Shown here: one piece after another, positions 1 through 8,090 of the stretch | Layout: each line of letters starts with the position of its first letter | How positions within the stretch are numbered: the stretch's first letter is position 1 | From: Candidatus Aenigmatarchaeota archaeon | Lineage (GTDB): Archaea > Aenigmatarchaeota > Aenigmatarchaeia > CG10238-14 | DNA length: 64,000 nucleotides | Reading direction: 5' to 3' | NCBI GenBank assembly: GCA_018304545.1 | Contig: JAGVVZ010000001.1 | Span: forward strand, 95,495 to 159,494 | Translations under genes and position numbers: made by a program | Notes under the pieces: generated by a model | Told to the model about the DNA's origin: nothing | Seen by the model: only the letters and a program-made list of their open reading frames with translations | Database searches by the model: none

Positions 1-1410
1 CATAACAGTTTTCCTAGCCAAGTTCTCTATTGCATTATTTTTTTGCTGTTCTTCTTTGATGGGAACAACTACGTTCTCTTCCCCGAACGTATAAATCTCA
101 TAAACCGCTTTTCCTGTCTCAAAATCTCTTACTTCAACCAGCGGCCTTGCTAGGTCAGCTTCAGACATGCCTGTAGGTACACGAACCGTTAAGCTCAGTT
201 CGTATACGTTTCTTATCTCTCCTCCTTTCAAGAATATGACCGTATCGATGACGTGGGGTATCATTCCCAGTTCCACCTTTCCAATAAACCTCTGGATCGC
301 ATCTATTGCTTCAGAAGAATGCATTACGCCAATCATCCCAATTCCAGACAGTCTCATGTCAGCAAATACTCTGAAATGCTTATCCATTCTGACTTCATCA
401 AAAATTGTATAATCTGGTCTTACAAGCAATAAAATATCTGCTGTTTTCGCATAATCCCCGCCTAACGGACCGTATTGTGTAACTTCAGGCCCGACTTGAA
501 GATCTCTGGGAGATTCTAAAGTCTTGACAATGACATCTTTTTCTTTGACGTAGAAGTCGGCTATTGACGCTGCTAACGTGCTTTTGCCAGAACCAGGAGG
601 TCCGGCAATAATTATGCCCTCTGCCTTTTCTTTTAATCTCTGCATCAACTTTTGTGACAGTTTATAATCTTCTAAAGAAAGTTTAACAATCGGTCTCACT
701 ACAGTAATCTCAAAGCCATCAGAAAACGGAGGACGGGCAATAGCTATTCTATAAGTGCCGTGCTGTATAATCACAGCGCCTCCACCTTCTGCTTCAATAA
801 ACGTGTCGGGACTTGATTTAGCACTTTCTACTGTTTCATGGATCATTTTTTGCAGTTCATCCTTTGTCAACGGCTTACTGCCTATTTTTGTCAATAAAAA
901 CTGACCTGGCTTGCCTCTTTTCGCCATAGGTACGACGTCTTCTTTCAAATGAAGACTCATAGTATCTGAGGTGAAATATTTCTCGAACGGTAATTGCTTA
1001 ATTTCAATATCTGGTGGCGTATAAGCTGTTAAAACACCTTCTGCTTCTCCTACCAGTCCTTGAACATAATCTGCAGTCAAAAGAACCGCATTCTCATTCT
1101 TTGCGACGTCTCTTATCATAGCATCTAACCTGCCGCCCCTGGCCAATTTAATATCTTCCAGACTCGGCCTCTCTCCTGTAAATCTAAGGGCAATCTTCTT
1201 TGTTTCACAGATTTTTCGTATATTCTTCAATTCATCAAGACCTGTGAATCCAATCTCTCTTCCTCGAGAGGCCTGCGACTGAAGCTCATCAAGAGTAGCC
1301 AAAGGCACTATTACTTCCTCTAAGCCCTCTATTTCGCTCTTAGTAAGCATTTCAGAAATCTTACCGTCAATGATTATGCTTGTATCGAGCACGACTTTCT
1401 TAGCTTTCAT
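1..1410 (-). CDS. PIN domain-containing ATPase (archaeal PilT/VapC-like PIN-ATPase), C-terminus outside the window
   Basis: The frame is open from an ATG at 1410 to the window edge, so about 470 residues are visible and the C-terminus is missing. The N-terminal part (KKVVLDTSIIIDGK) is a PIN nuclease domain with conserved Asp residues. The middle holds a P-loop (GPPGSGKST) and a Walker B-like segment (DYTIFDEVRMD) of the secretion-type ATPase fold. Archaeal proteins with this PIN plus ATPase order usually end in a KH RNA-binding domain, which would lie beyond base 1. The family is widespread in archaea and probably acts on RNA, but its exact role is unsettled. The gene is divergent from the small zinc ribbon gene at 1562. 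Confidence 0.9.
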   Translation of the reverse strand, partial: MKAKKVVLDTSIIIDGKISEMLTKSEIEGLEEVIVPLATLDELQSQASRGREIGFTGLDELKNIRKICETKKIALRFTGERPSLEDIKLARGGRLDAMIRDVAKNENAVLLTADYVQGLVGEAEGVLTAYTPPDIEIKQLPFEKYFTSDTMSLHLKEDVVPMAKRGKPGQFLLTKIGSKPLTKDELQKMIHETVESAKSSPDTFIEAEGGGAVIIQHGTYRIAIARPPFSDGFEITVVRPIVKLSLEDYKLSQKLMQRLKEKAEGIIIAGPPGSGKSTLAASIADFYVKEKDVIVKTLESPRDLQVGPEVTQYGPLGGDYAKTADILLLVRPDYTIFDEVRMDKHFRVFADMRLSGIGMIGVMHSSEAIDAIQRFIGKVELGMIPHVIDTVIFLKGGEIRNVYELSLTVRVPTGMSEADLARPLVEVRDFETGKAVYEIYTFGEENVVVPIKEEQQKNNAIENLARKTVM

Positions 1411-1561
1411 CAAATCACATAAAAAAATTAGATTTAATAGAATTTATACACTTCATTGTTTATTATGGTTTTTAGATAATATACTCTCTTTTTTACCCTA
1501 AACAAATTCTTTTAAATGTCTTTAACCAAATTTTCAAGTGGTACACATAAATCACAATAAA

Positions 1562-1678
1562 ATGTGCCCAGACTGTGGAAGTAGAAAAATAACAATAAAA
1601 GAGAGCGAACAGATTTGCAGTAAATGTGGACTAGTACTTTCTGAAGGCGTTTTTGTAGGCAACGAGCTGATAGTCTGA
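1562..1678 (+). CDS. Stand-alone TFIIB-type zinc ribbon microprotein (38 aa)
   Basis: The protein has two CxxC knuckles (CPDCGS near residue 2 and CSKCGLVL near residue 19) spaced as in the N-terminal zinc ribbon of archaeal TFB. The segment CSKCGLVLSEG is typical of that domain. It stops at residue 38, with no B-finger or cyclin repeats, and no TFB-like sequence follows the stop. It may be a real microprotein that binds RNA polymerase, or the remnant of a tfb gene. A TATA-like TTTTAAAT lies about 45 bases upstream. The start is an ATG with only a weak ribosome binding site, so the leader is uncertain. Confidence 0.6.
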   Translation: MCPDCGSRKITIKESEQICSKCGLVLSEGVFVGNELIV

Positions 1679-1746
1679 ACAAAATATAGCAATAAATACA
1701 GAGAGTTCGTTTAGAGTCATGTGTCTATATCTGAGAATCTGGTATA

Positions 1747-2004
1747 TCAAACATATCTGTCAATATGATCATCTGCCTTTCTGAGTTCACCATCTATTAT
1801 TTGTGGATTTCTAGAAAAACCATACCATGCATAAATAACTAAACCAGTAAGAATGATCCCACCTACAGCATATACACAACCGTCAACATCTGGAAGTTTC
1901 CCGTTTATTCTCCCCAATCTATACAATAATAAGGTAACTACGTCAGAAACAGCTAAAACAGCAGCCGCACAGCCTCCCAATGGGTTTCTATATAAATCAC
2001 TCAT
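1747..2004 (-). CDS. Small membrane protein, unknown (85 aa)
   Basis: I do not recognise this protein. It shows two hydrophobic segments, roughly residues 12-28 and 44-62, and a charged C-terminus, consistent with a two-pass membrane protein. An AAGGA motif lies two bases before the ATG, which is short spacing. A rightward frame over 1853-2035 overlaps it but looks less protein-like, so the leftward reading is preferred. Confidence 0.5.
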   Translation of the reverse strand: MSDLYRNPLGGCAAAVLAVSDVVTLLLYRLGRINGKLPDVDGCVYAVGGIILTGLVIYAWYGFSRNPQIIDGELRKADDHIDRYV

Positions 2005-2106
2005 ATTCCTTAATAACCAAAAGAAACGAATTTAAACTTCATACATGCCTATGAAAATGAGCTTAAATATACATATTCAAAATAAATTATAGCTTTGACC
2101 TACAAA

Positions 2107-2122
2107 AATAACGCAGGTTATT
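2107..2122 (+). promoter_or_regulatory. Small stem-loop in the leader of the CxxC-x17-CxxC gene
   Basis: AATAAC at 2107 pairs with GTTATT at 2117 around a GCAG tetraloop. It lies about 40 bases before the start of the zinc-binding protein at 2162 and downstream of a TTAAATATA promoter-like element near 2063. With only six pairs it may be fortuitous. Confidence 0.2.
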
Positions 2123-2161
2123 TCTGGTGGTCATAAGAAATAATAAAAAAGAGGAATTTAG

Positions 2162-2332
2162 ATGGAGAGAAATTTTGGAAAAAAAAGATTTGGTAATTAC
2201 CCAAGAGAAGAGCATGAAGTAACATGTTCTGATTGTGGTGAAAAAGCAAAAGTACCTTTCAAACCAAGTCCAGGTAGAAAAGTATATTGCAGAGCTTGTT
2301 GGGAAAAACACAGAGATGCTGGCGACTTATAA
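2162..2332 (+). CDS. CxxC-x17-CxxC small zinc-binding protein (56 aa)
   Basis: Two CxxC pairs (CSDC and CRAC) are separated by exactly 17 residues, which matches the small CxxC-x17-CxxC domain found in archaea and some bacteria. The N-terminus is basic (RNFGKKRFGNYPRE), suggesting nucleic acid binding. The ATG follows a purine-rich AGAGGAATTTAG stretch that can serve as ribosome binding site. The molecular function of the family is not established. The gene was short enough to be missed by simple length cut-offs. Confidence 0.75.
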   Translation: MERNFGKKRFGNYPREEHEVTCSDCGEKAKVPFKPSPGRKVYCRACWEKHRDAGDL

Positions 2333-2423
2333 GTAATATACTAAGTCTAATACGTTGGAAATTTTTTATTTTATTATCTTTGTTTTTACTAAAATGATTT
2401 CTTATTACCAACAAAGGTTAAAT

Positions 2424-2828
2424 CTAATTTTTGATGTGTTTAGAAAACAATTCAATGTTCAGTAACAAATCTGGAACACATTCATGGTTGTTGATTTCAT
2501 ATGGAGAAATCCATTTGTATTCGGAATGTTCATCTTTTTTCACGATCACTTTATCGTTATTGCTCCTCAACAAGAACGGAATAACTATCCACCTCCCATC
2601 CTTGTTATTAATTTCATAAGATTTTCCAGAACTCACGATTTCAACAACTAACCCTGTCTCTTCTTTAGCTTCTCTGAGAATGCAATTTTCAGCCGTTTCA
2701 TATTCGCCTATATGACCACCGACAGAATCCCAAATATTTGGCTTGAATTCTGCATTCGGTGATCTTTTTAATATTAGAATATTATTTTTGAACATCAATA
2801 AACCAGACGTGAACACCCGCGTTTCCAC
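2424..2828 (-). CDS. NUDIX hydrolase
   Basis: The protein carries a complete Nudix box, beginning GGHIGEYETAE and continuing REAKEETGL, in its first half. Length (134 aa) is normal for a single-domain Nudix enzyme, which hydrolyses nucleoside diphosphates linked to another moiety. The substrate cannot be read from the sequence; the N-terminal LLMFKNNILILKRS segment resembles house-cleaning MutT/ADP-ribose type enzymes. It lies downstream of hisS on the same strand with a 37-base gap. Confidence 0.88.
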   Translation of the reverse strand: METRVFTSGLLMFKNNILILKRSPNAEFKPNIWDSVGGHIGEYETAENCILREAKEETGLVVEIVSSGKSYEINNKDGRWIVIPFLLRSNNDKVIVKKDEHSEYKWISPYEINNHECVPDLLLNIELFSKHIKN

Positions 2829-2865
2829 AGAATTATATTGCTTTTCAATAAATTAATAATTCCGA

Positions 2866-4077
2866 TTATTTGAGTCTTTTAACAATTTCTTCTAATTTCA
2901 ATTCTTCTTCCTTTCCTGCCTTCATATCTTTTAATTTGTATTTTTGTGATTTAGATTCTTCCGGACCTATAATGATCACAAACGGTATATTTTTTCTATC
3001 AGCATATTTCAATTGCTTGTCTAATTTTGATTCTGGATTAGAGTACAATTCTGTATTAATTTTTTCATTTCTTAACTTATTGGTTGTCTCTAACGAGATC
3101 TTCATCAACTCTTTAGAAAATATTGTTACTAACACAGTAGACGAAGTTTTCAATTCTGGAATTAAATCAAATTGTTCTGCAGCTTCTAAAGTTCTATCAA
3201 AACCCAGACCAAATCCTGTTCCTGGCATTTCAAGTCCAGAAATTGTTTTCACAATTTTATCATATCTTTCACCACCGAGAACCGAGCCAACGGTAAAACC
3301 TGGAATTTCTATTTCCCATATGATTCCAGTGGAATAAGAGAATGATCTAACAATAGTAGGATCAAACTCAAACCATGAATCGTCAAATCCTATATCCTTC
3401 AGATATTGTAAAACTATTTTGATGTTTTCATTGGGTTTAATGCTTTTTACAAATTTCAAATACTCTTTAGATTTGCTTTGAGAAATGCCTTTTGATATCA
3501 TATTCTTTATCACACCGTCTTCTCCGATTTTTTTTAATTTGTCAATGGAAGATAATGCTTCATAAGGAATATCGCTTAGGAGTGAACGATCATTTATCAA
3601 TGCTTTAGCTTTTTTAAAGCCTAGTCTTCTATAAATGTCTAATGATAATGCAATGACCTCTGCATCAGCGTATGAAGATGAAACACCGAAAATATCAGCG
3701 TCGCACTGAAGAAACTCTCTATATCTGCCCTTTTGTGGCTGTTCTGCCCTGAAAGCTGGCTGAATCTGGTAACGTTTGAATGGTATGACCATTTCCTTAG
3801 CAAATCTTGCAACCACTCTGCATGTGGGGACAGTTTGATCATAACGTAAAATAACATTTCTTCCTCCGAGGTCTTTGAATTTAAAGAAAAGTTTTTCATC
3901 TTCGCCTATTTGACCCTGGAAAATTTCTATTTTTTCTAATGTTGGCGTTTCTAAGGGATCATACCCCCAAAGCTCAAAAATTTTTGTAATTTTTTCCTTT
4001 AACCACTGACGTTTTCTCGCTTCTTCGGGTAAGAAGTCTCTCATACCCTTTACTGGTTGGAACTTTTCATTTGGCAT
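2866..4077 (-). CDS. hisS: Histidyl-tRNA synthetase
   Basis: This class II aminoacyl-tRNA synthetase charges tRNA-His. The N-terminus (KGMRDFLPEEARKR) is the HisRS signature. Motif 2 is seen in AFRAEQPQKGRYREFLQCDAD. The histidine-binding region appears as GGERYDKIV and motif 3 as GTGFGLGFDRT. The C-terminal part (about residues 315-403) is the anticodon-binding domain. At 403 residues it is close to the usual length. The gene follows two hisD-family genes on the same strand with a 40-base gap, so the three may be co-transcribed. Confidence 0.96.
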   Translation of the reverse strand: MPNEKFQPVKGMRDFLPEEARKRQWLKEKITKIFELWGYDPLETPTLEKIEIFQGQIGEDEKLFFKFKDLGGRNVILRYDQTVPTCRVVARFAKEMVIPFKRYQIQPAFRAEQPQKGRYREFLQCDADIFGVSSSYADAEVIALSLDIYRRLGFKKAKALINDRSLLSDIPYEALSSIDKLKKIGEDGVIKNMISKGISQSKSKEYLKFVKSIKPNENIKIVLQYLKDIGFDDSWFEFDPTIVRSFSYSTGIIWEIEIPGFTVGSVLGGERYDKIVKTISGLEMPGTGFGLGFDRTLEAAEQFDLIPELKTSSTVLVTIFSKELMKISLETTNKLRNEKINTELYSNPESKLDKQLKYADRKNIPFVIIIGPEESKSQKYKLKDMKAGKEEELKLEEIVKRLK

Positions 4078-4117
4078 ATTTATCTATTCTCACAGTGAAA
4101 TTTAATTACTTATATTT

Positions 4118-5389
4118 TCAAGTGGGATCTGTACGCTTTTCAACAGATCTCGCATGACCTTCCAAACTTTCTAATCTTGCCAGAGTTGTCACTGTCTTCT
4201 GTAATTTCCCAATACCCGTTTTAGTAATATTTTGGAAACTCACAAATTTAATAAAATCTCTAACAGACAATCCTCCCCTAATCCTAGCTAGGCCTGATGT
4301 TGGCAATACGTGATTGGGTCCGCTAGAATAATCACCTAACGCTTCAACTGAATTCTCGCCAATAAAAATACTTCCGGCATTTTGAATTCTTCCCAGATAT
4401 TCATTTGCATTTTCTATCATAATCTCCAAATGCTCTGGTGCAAATTCATTAGCTATCTCAAAACACTCTTCAATGGTTTTGGTAATAATAATTTTGCCGT
4501 TATTTTTTAAGGATTTTTCAGCAATTCTTTTTGTCGAGAGATCAGATAGCTGGTTTTCGATTTCTACTTTCACTTTATCGACAATTTCTTTCGAATCTGT
4601 GACTAGAACTGGGCATGCATTTACGTCGTGCTCAGCCTGAGCTATTAAGTCCGCGGCAATATATTCAGGTTTTGAATTTTTATCTGCTATGATTAAAACT
4701 TCTGTGGGTCCGGCAATGAAATCTATATCAACATCGCCATAAACAAGTTTCTTTGCTACGGATACGTACTTATTCCCAGGTCCAACAATCTTGTCAACTT
4801 TGGGTATGGTTTCGGTGCCATATGTCATAGCAGCAATCGCCTGTATGCCGCCAACTTTGAAAATTTCTTTCACTCCTAAAACATCTGCAGCGACAACTAT
4901 AGCTTCATTAGCTATAACAGAATCATCTTTTATTTTAGGTGGCGTACAAATTACGATTTCCTTTACTCCAGCTATCTTAGCAGGAACAACAGTCATTAAA
5001 ACAGTCGAGGGCAAAGGATAATTCCCACCCGGAATGTAACAACCAACTCTTTCAATTGGTACTATTATCTCTCCCAATTCTCCTATATCGTTTGCCATTC
5101 TCCATGCTTCAGGAAGTTGATTTTTGCAGAAACCCTCTATTCTATTCTTGGCATTTTTTATTTCTTGTATCTGATCTTCCGAAAGTGATTCGTATGCTTT
5201 TTTTATTTCTTCATTCGATACTCTCATTTTATCTCGGTTGATGCTAACTTTATCATATTTTTTTGTCAGTTTGATAATAGCTTTGTCTTTCTCTCTCTTA
5301 ACTAATTCTATATCTTTAGCTGTTACCGATAAATCAGATTTTGAAAAACGTTCAAAGTTCAGTCTTTTATAATCTCTAACTATTTCCAT
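4118..5389 (-). CDS. hisD: Histidinol dehydrogenase
   Basis: HisD oxidises L-histidinol to histidine with NAD in two steps. All diagnostic residues are present: zinc ligands in AQAEHD (Gln, His), the catalytic pair in FAPEHLEI (Glu-His), the zinc Asp in LGDYSSGPNHVLPT and the last zinc His in LEGHARSVEKR. The start at 5389 is preferred because a strong GGAGGAGAGAGG site immediately precedes it. The protein is then 423 residues, the family norm. The upstream hisD-like gene overlaps it by 14 bases. No other histidine biosynthesis gene is in the window. Confidence 0.93.
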   Translation of the reverse strand: MEIVRDYKRLNFERFSKSDLSVTAKDIELVKREKDKAIIKLTKKYDKVSINRDKMRVSNEEIKKAYESLSEDQIQEIKNAKNRIEGFCKNQLPEAWRMANDIGELGEIIVPIERVGCYIPGGNYPLPSTVLMTVVPAKIAGVKEIVICTPPKIKDDSVIANEAIVVAADVLGVKEIFKVGGIQAIAAMTYGTETIPKVDKIVGPGNKYVSVAKKLVYGDVDIDFIAGPTEVLIIADKNSKPEYIAADLIAQAEHDVNACPVLVTDSKEIVDKVKVEIENQLSDLSTKRIAEKSLKNNGKIIITKTIEECFEIANEFAPEHLEIMIENANEYLGRIQNAGSIFIGENSVEALGDYSSGPNHVLPTSGLARIRGGLSVRDFIKFVSFQNITKTGIGKLQKTVTTLARLESLEGHARSVEKRTDPT

Positions 5390-6701
5390 TCCTCTCTCCT
5401 CCTTTAATAACGTAAGTTGCAGCCATCCGATGTAAAGGAAATCCTTCAATCTGAGATAGTTTATCCGCAATCCATCTCTGATTTCTCAAGCCTCTATCAT
5501 TATATTTTAAAATCGGAACTTGTCTAAGGAAGTCCCTAACGCTAAGTTTAGAATAAGATCTCGCAGAGCCGCTAGTTGGAGATATGCAAGTTTCGGCCCC
5601 ATAATCACTTATTGCTGAGCTGAAATTACAACATATACTACCCGCAGAAGGTGGGTTGGAGCTAAAGTACTCCAAATATTCTTTAGAGATGTCGTCATAA
5701 ATTACCAGTATCTCTGGTGCTATCTTATCACAAATTTCTCTAGCTTCCTGTGGTGAATTCACTATAAGTATTCTACTTCTTTTGGTCAGGGCTTCTGTGA
5801 CATACATTCTACTTGTTTCTTCCAGTTCTCCCACTATTTCAGTCAGGCAACCAAACATTTCTTCAAGTTTTTCACCTGAATCCGTAATCAATACTGATCT
5901 AGAAGATGAGCCATGCTCGCATTGACAAGCCATTTCTAACGCAACTTTTTTGACATTATACGGACTTGGCGCAATTACAACTACTTCACTTGGTCCTGCA
6001 GGAAGGTCAATTCTTGTGCCAAATTTATATTGCACATATCTTTTCGTTGCATCTACTTCACGTCCGCCTGGTCCACAAATCATATCTACTTTTGGGATGA
6101 CATCTCTTCCAGTTTCTTTTATTCCTAAGGCGAAGGCTGCTATAGCCCTTCTTCCTTGCATCACATAAATATCATCTATGCCAGATAGAAAAGAAGCTGC
6201 TAGAATTCCTTGGGATATGTTTCCTTTCTTCGGATAAGTTGCTAAAATAACTTTTGTAACACCTGCTTGCTTAGCCATCAATGCTACATTCATAACTGTT
6301 GTTGGATAATCCGGAGATGAGTAAATACCTACTGTGTCTATAGGCAACATACGATACTCTATACCCAAGTCGTAAACACTTGCAGTATACGGAGAACATT
6401 TTTCAGCTTGTTTGACAGCCTTTATCCTGATTTGATTAGCAAAGTCTAACATTGCACCTCTTTCATCATCAGACAAAAGTAAAAAAGTATTTGAGACCGC
6501 TGTTCTCGGAACTCTCAGCCTCCCATCCCAGTTGCCAAATCTTTCGTTGTTATACCTAATTATAGCATCTACTCCGTATTTTTTGACATCATCAACTGCT
6601 CCTATTGCTAGCCCATCCAACTCTTCTGTAATCTCTCCATAGAGCAACTCCTCCTGAAGTTGATCTGCAGAAATTACGGGTATTTTTATGAAGTAAATCA
6701 C
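5376..6701 (-). CDS. HisD-family paralogue with lost catalytic residues
   Basis: The protein aligns end to end with histidinol dehydrogenase: nucleotide-binding region VDMICGPGGREVDATKR, DLPAGPSEVVVIAP, and CQCEHGSS for the Gln and His zinc ligands. Several key positions differ from the intact neighbour. The catalytic Glu-His pair reads APEIL, so His is Ile. The NHVLPT segment reads TCISPT. The final zinc ligand in LEGH is Phe (IEGF). The Asp in SDYG is retained. This implies loss of normal zinc binding and base catalysis, so it is either a non-catalytic partner of the adjacent HisD or has a new activity. The start is a GTG; an ATA four codons later also sits at a suitable distance from GTGAT. 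Confidence 0.85.
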   Translation of the reverse strand: MIYFIKIPVISADQLQEELLYGEITEELDGLAIGAVDDVKKYGVDAIIRYNNERFGNWDGRLRVPRTAVSNTFLLLSDDERGAMLDFANQIRIKAVKQAEKCSPYTASVYDLGIEYRMLPIDTVGIYSSPDYPTTVMNVALMAKQAGVTKVILATYPKKGNISQGILAASFLSGIDDIYVMQGRRAIAAFALGIKETGRDVIPKVDMICGPGGREVDATKRYVQYKFGTRIDLPAGPSEVVVIAPSPYNVKKVALEMACQCEHGSSSRSVLITDSGEKLEEMFGCLTEIVGELEETSRMYVTEALTKRSRILIVNSPQEAREICDKIAPEILVIYDDISKEYLEYFSSNPPSAGSICCNFSSAISDYGAETCISPTSGSARSYSKLSVRDFLRQVPILKYNDRGLRNQRWIADKLSQIEGFPLHRMAATYVIKGGERNGNS

Positions 6702-6723
6702 TCATTTTTATCATCTTGGTATC

Positions 6724-6912
6724 TTATCGCTTATCAGTTCCAGAAACGGATAATTTACCGTTATTGGTAAAAATAATTAGATCACTGTCTTGAATTCCCA
6801 AACTGACAATTGATCCTTCTAGTAGATTTAACTTTGCTCTCAATGAGATAGGAATTGATATCCTTCCTTTTGAATCAATTTTAGAAATAAATTTAGGTAA
6901 GTCTAAGGTGAA
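6724..6912 (-). CDS. AbrB/SpoVT-type DNA-binding domain, no canonical start codon
   Basis: The frame encodes KIDSKGRISIPISLRAKLNL followed by EGSIVSLGI, a clear swapped-hairpin AbrB domain of the kind found in MazE-like antitoxins and small archaeal regulators. The frame is closed upstream by a TAG at 6913-6915, and no ATG, GTG or TTG lies between it and the conserved core. A GGGTGA site is located just before that TAG. It may be 5'-truncated, frameshifted, or started at a non-standard codon. It precedes the hisD paralogue by about 20 bases on the same strand. Confidence 0.55.
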   Translation of the reverse strand, partial: FTLDLPKFISKIDSKGRISIPISLRAKLNLLEGSIVSLGIQDSDLIIFTNNGKLSVSGTDKR

Positions 6913-7028
6913 CTAATTCACCCTTCTTTGTGAAGATTTTCCCCTCTCATTCTTTTCACTCTAAGAGTAATTATCTATTAAATATAAATATGTTAAGGTG
7001 GGAAGAGCTTTGTTGAATAAAGAGTCTT

Positions 7029-7979
7029 TCAATTATTAATTTTCATAGAATCTATTAAAAGTGGTGCTATATCTAAAACTGTTAGTTTAGAGTTTGTTAA
7101 ATGTTCCGGAGTAAAAACGTCGCATGAATTTGTTGTATATATTCTATCATATTCGGACTCTAGCAGCATATCTAAAGCATCTGTAGTACCTATATGTGGT
7201 AAAGCTAGCACTAATTTTGAAACCCCCAGTCGACGAAACGCTGTAGCAAAATCCAACGCTGTTCTTCCTGATAAAGTAATATCATCAACAACCCCGACAT
7301 TCTTACCTGCGTATATATATGACGGCATTTCATCATCTATCACAACATCTAAACCAGCTGTTCTATGTGTTCTAATTGTCGGAAAACCCGTCCTAGCAAA
7401 TTTGCCAGGCGAAACAAAACAAAATTCTTTTTGATAATCAGATGTTATTGCATCACGCAATATATCATAAGGAGTAATATATTGCACTCTCTCATCTCTT
7501 AATAATCTCCTGGCCCAATTTCTTGTTGTAAAATGAGGAGCAATAACTGTAAGAGAATCAAAATATGTTAGAAATTCTTGTACCAGTTGCTGGGCTCTAT
7601 TAACTTCGCCTCTTATCCAATTGGAGTCCTGCTTTGCGTAGGGAAGTGATGTGAGATGTAGGCGTAAATGTTCTGGTCGTTTTAACCTTCTTCCATTTTC
7701 TGATATAGGATTTGTTAAAATAGACATAATTTGTCTTAAATACTCAAGACCATCATTTACACTCATGTGCTTGGAATAACCTGTATGAACTACTTCAACT
7801 TGTTGGCCACCGAGATCTCTTACAAGGGGTAGACAACAATAACACTCTCCTCCAGGAAGAACAAATTTCTCATTTTTTTCATGAGGTTGCGGATACATAA
7901 CTTTTAGCCAAGGAGCTTCTCTAGATAAACTTTCTCCTAGATAAAGTGCAGGAACTGTCGGAATCACATAAACAGACAT
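7029..7979 (-). CDS. Ribose-phosphate pyrophosphokinase (PRPP synthetase) family protein
   Basis: The protein has the two-lobe phosphoribosyltransferase architecture of PRPP synthetases. The N-terminal half includes LPYAKQDSNW, the counterpart of the PYxRQD region. The C-terminal half has the PRPP loop VVDDITLSGRTALDF. The family makes PRPP from ribose-5-phosphate and ATP for nucleotide, His and Trp synthesis. Length (316 aa) fits. The sequence is divergent; the loop reads SGRT rather than TGGT, so a different phosphoribosyl transfer activity remains possible. It is transcribed alone. Confidence 0.78.
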   Translation of the reverse strand: MSVYVIPTVPALYLGESLSREAPWLKVMYPQPHEKNEKFVLPGGECYCCLPLVRDLGGQQVEVVHTGYSKHMSVNDGLEYLRQIMSILTNPISENGRRLKRPEHLRLHLTSLPYAKQDSNWIRGEVNRAQQLVQEFLTYFDSLTVIAPHFTTRNWARRLLRDERVQYITPYDILRDAITSDYQKEFCFVSPGKFARTGFPTIRTHRTAGLDVVIDDEMPSYIYAGKNVGVVDDITLSGRTALDFATAFRRLGVSKLVLALPHIGTTDALDMLLESEYDRIYTTNSCDVFTPEHLTNSKLTVLDIAPLLIDSMKINN

Positions 7980-8090
7980 TCAAGTAATTACAATCGATTT
8001 AGAGATATATAGACAGTTAATCATGTAATAGAAAATTTTTTTCTATATTATATTAGTAATTTTTCATTTCCATGATTTTAGTATTAAAAT

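Noticed and set aside
1853..2035. Rightward 60-residue frame opposite the small membrane protein
   Set aside because: Its composition is not protein-like and it lacks a ribosome binding site, while the leftward frame has two clean membrane helices.
2087..2311. Leftward frame opposite the CxxC-x17-CxxC gene
   Set aside because: The opposite strand encodes an exact known zinc pattern, so this frame is a shadow.
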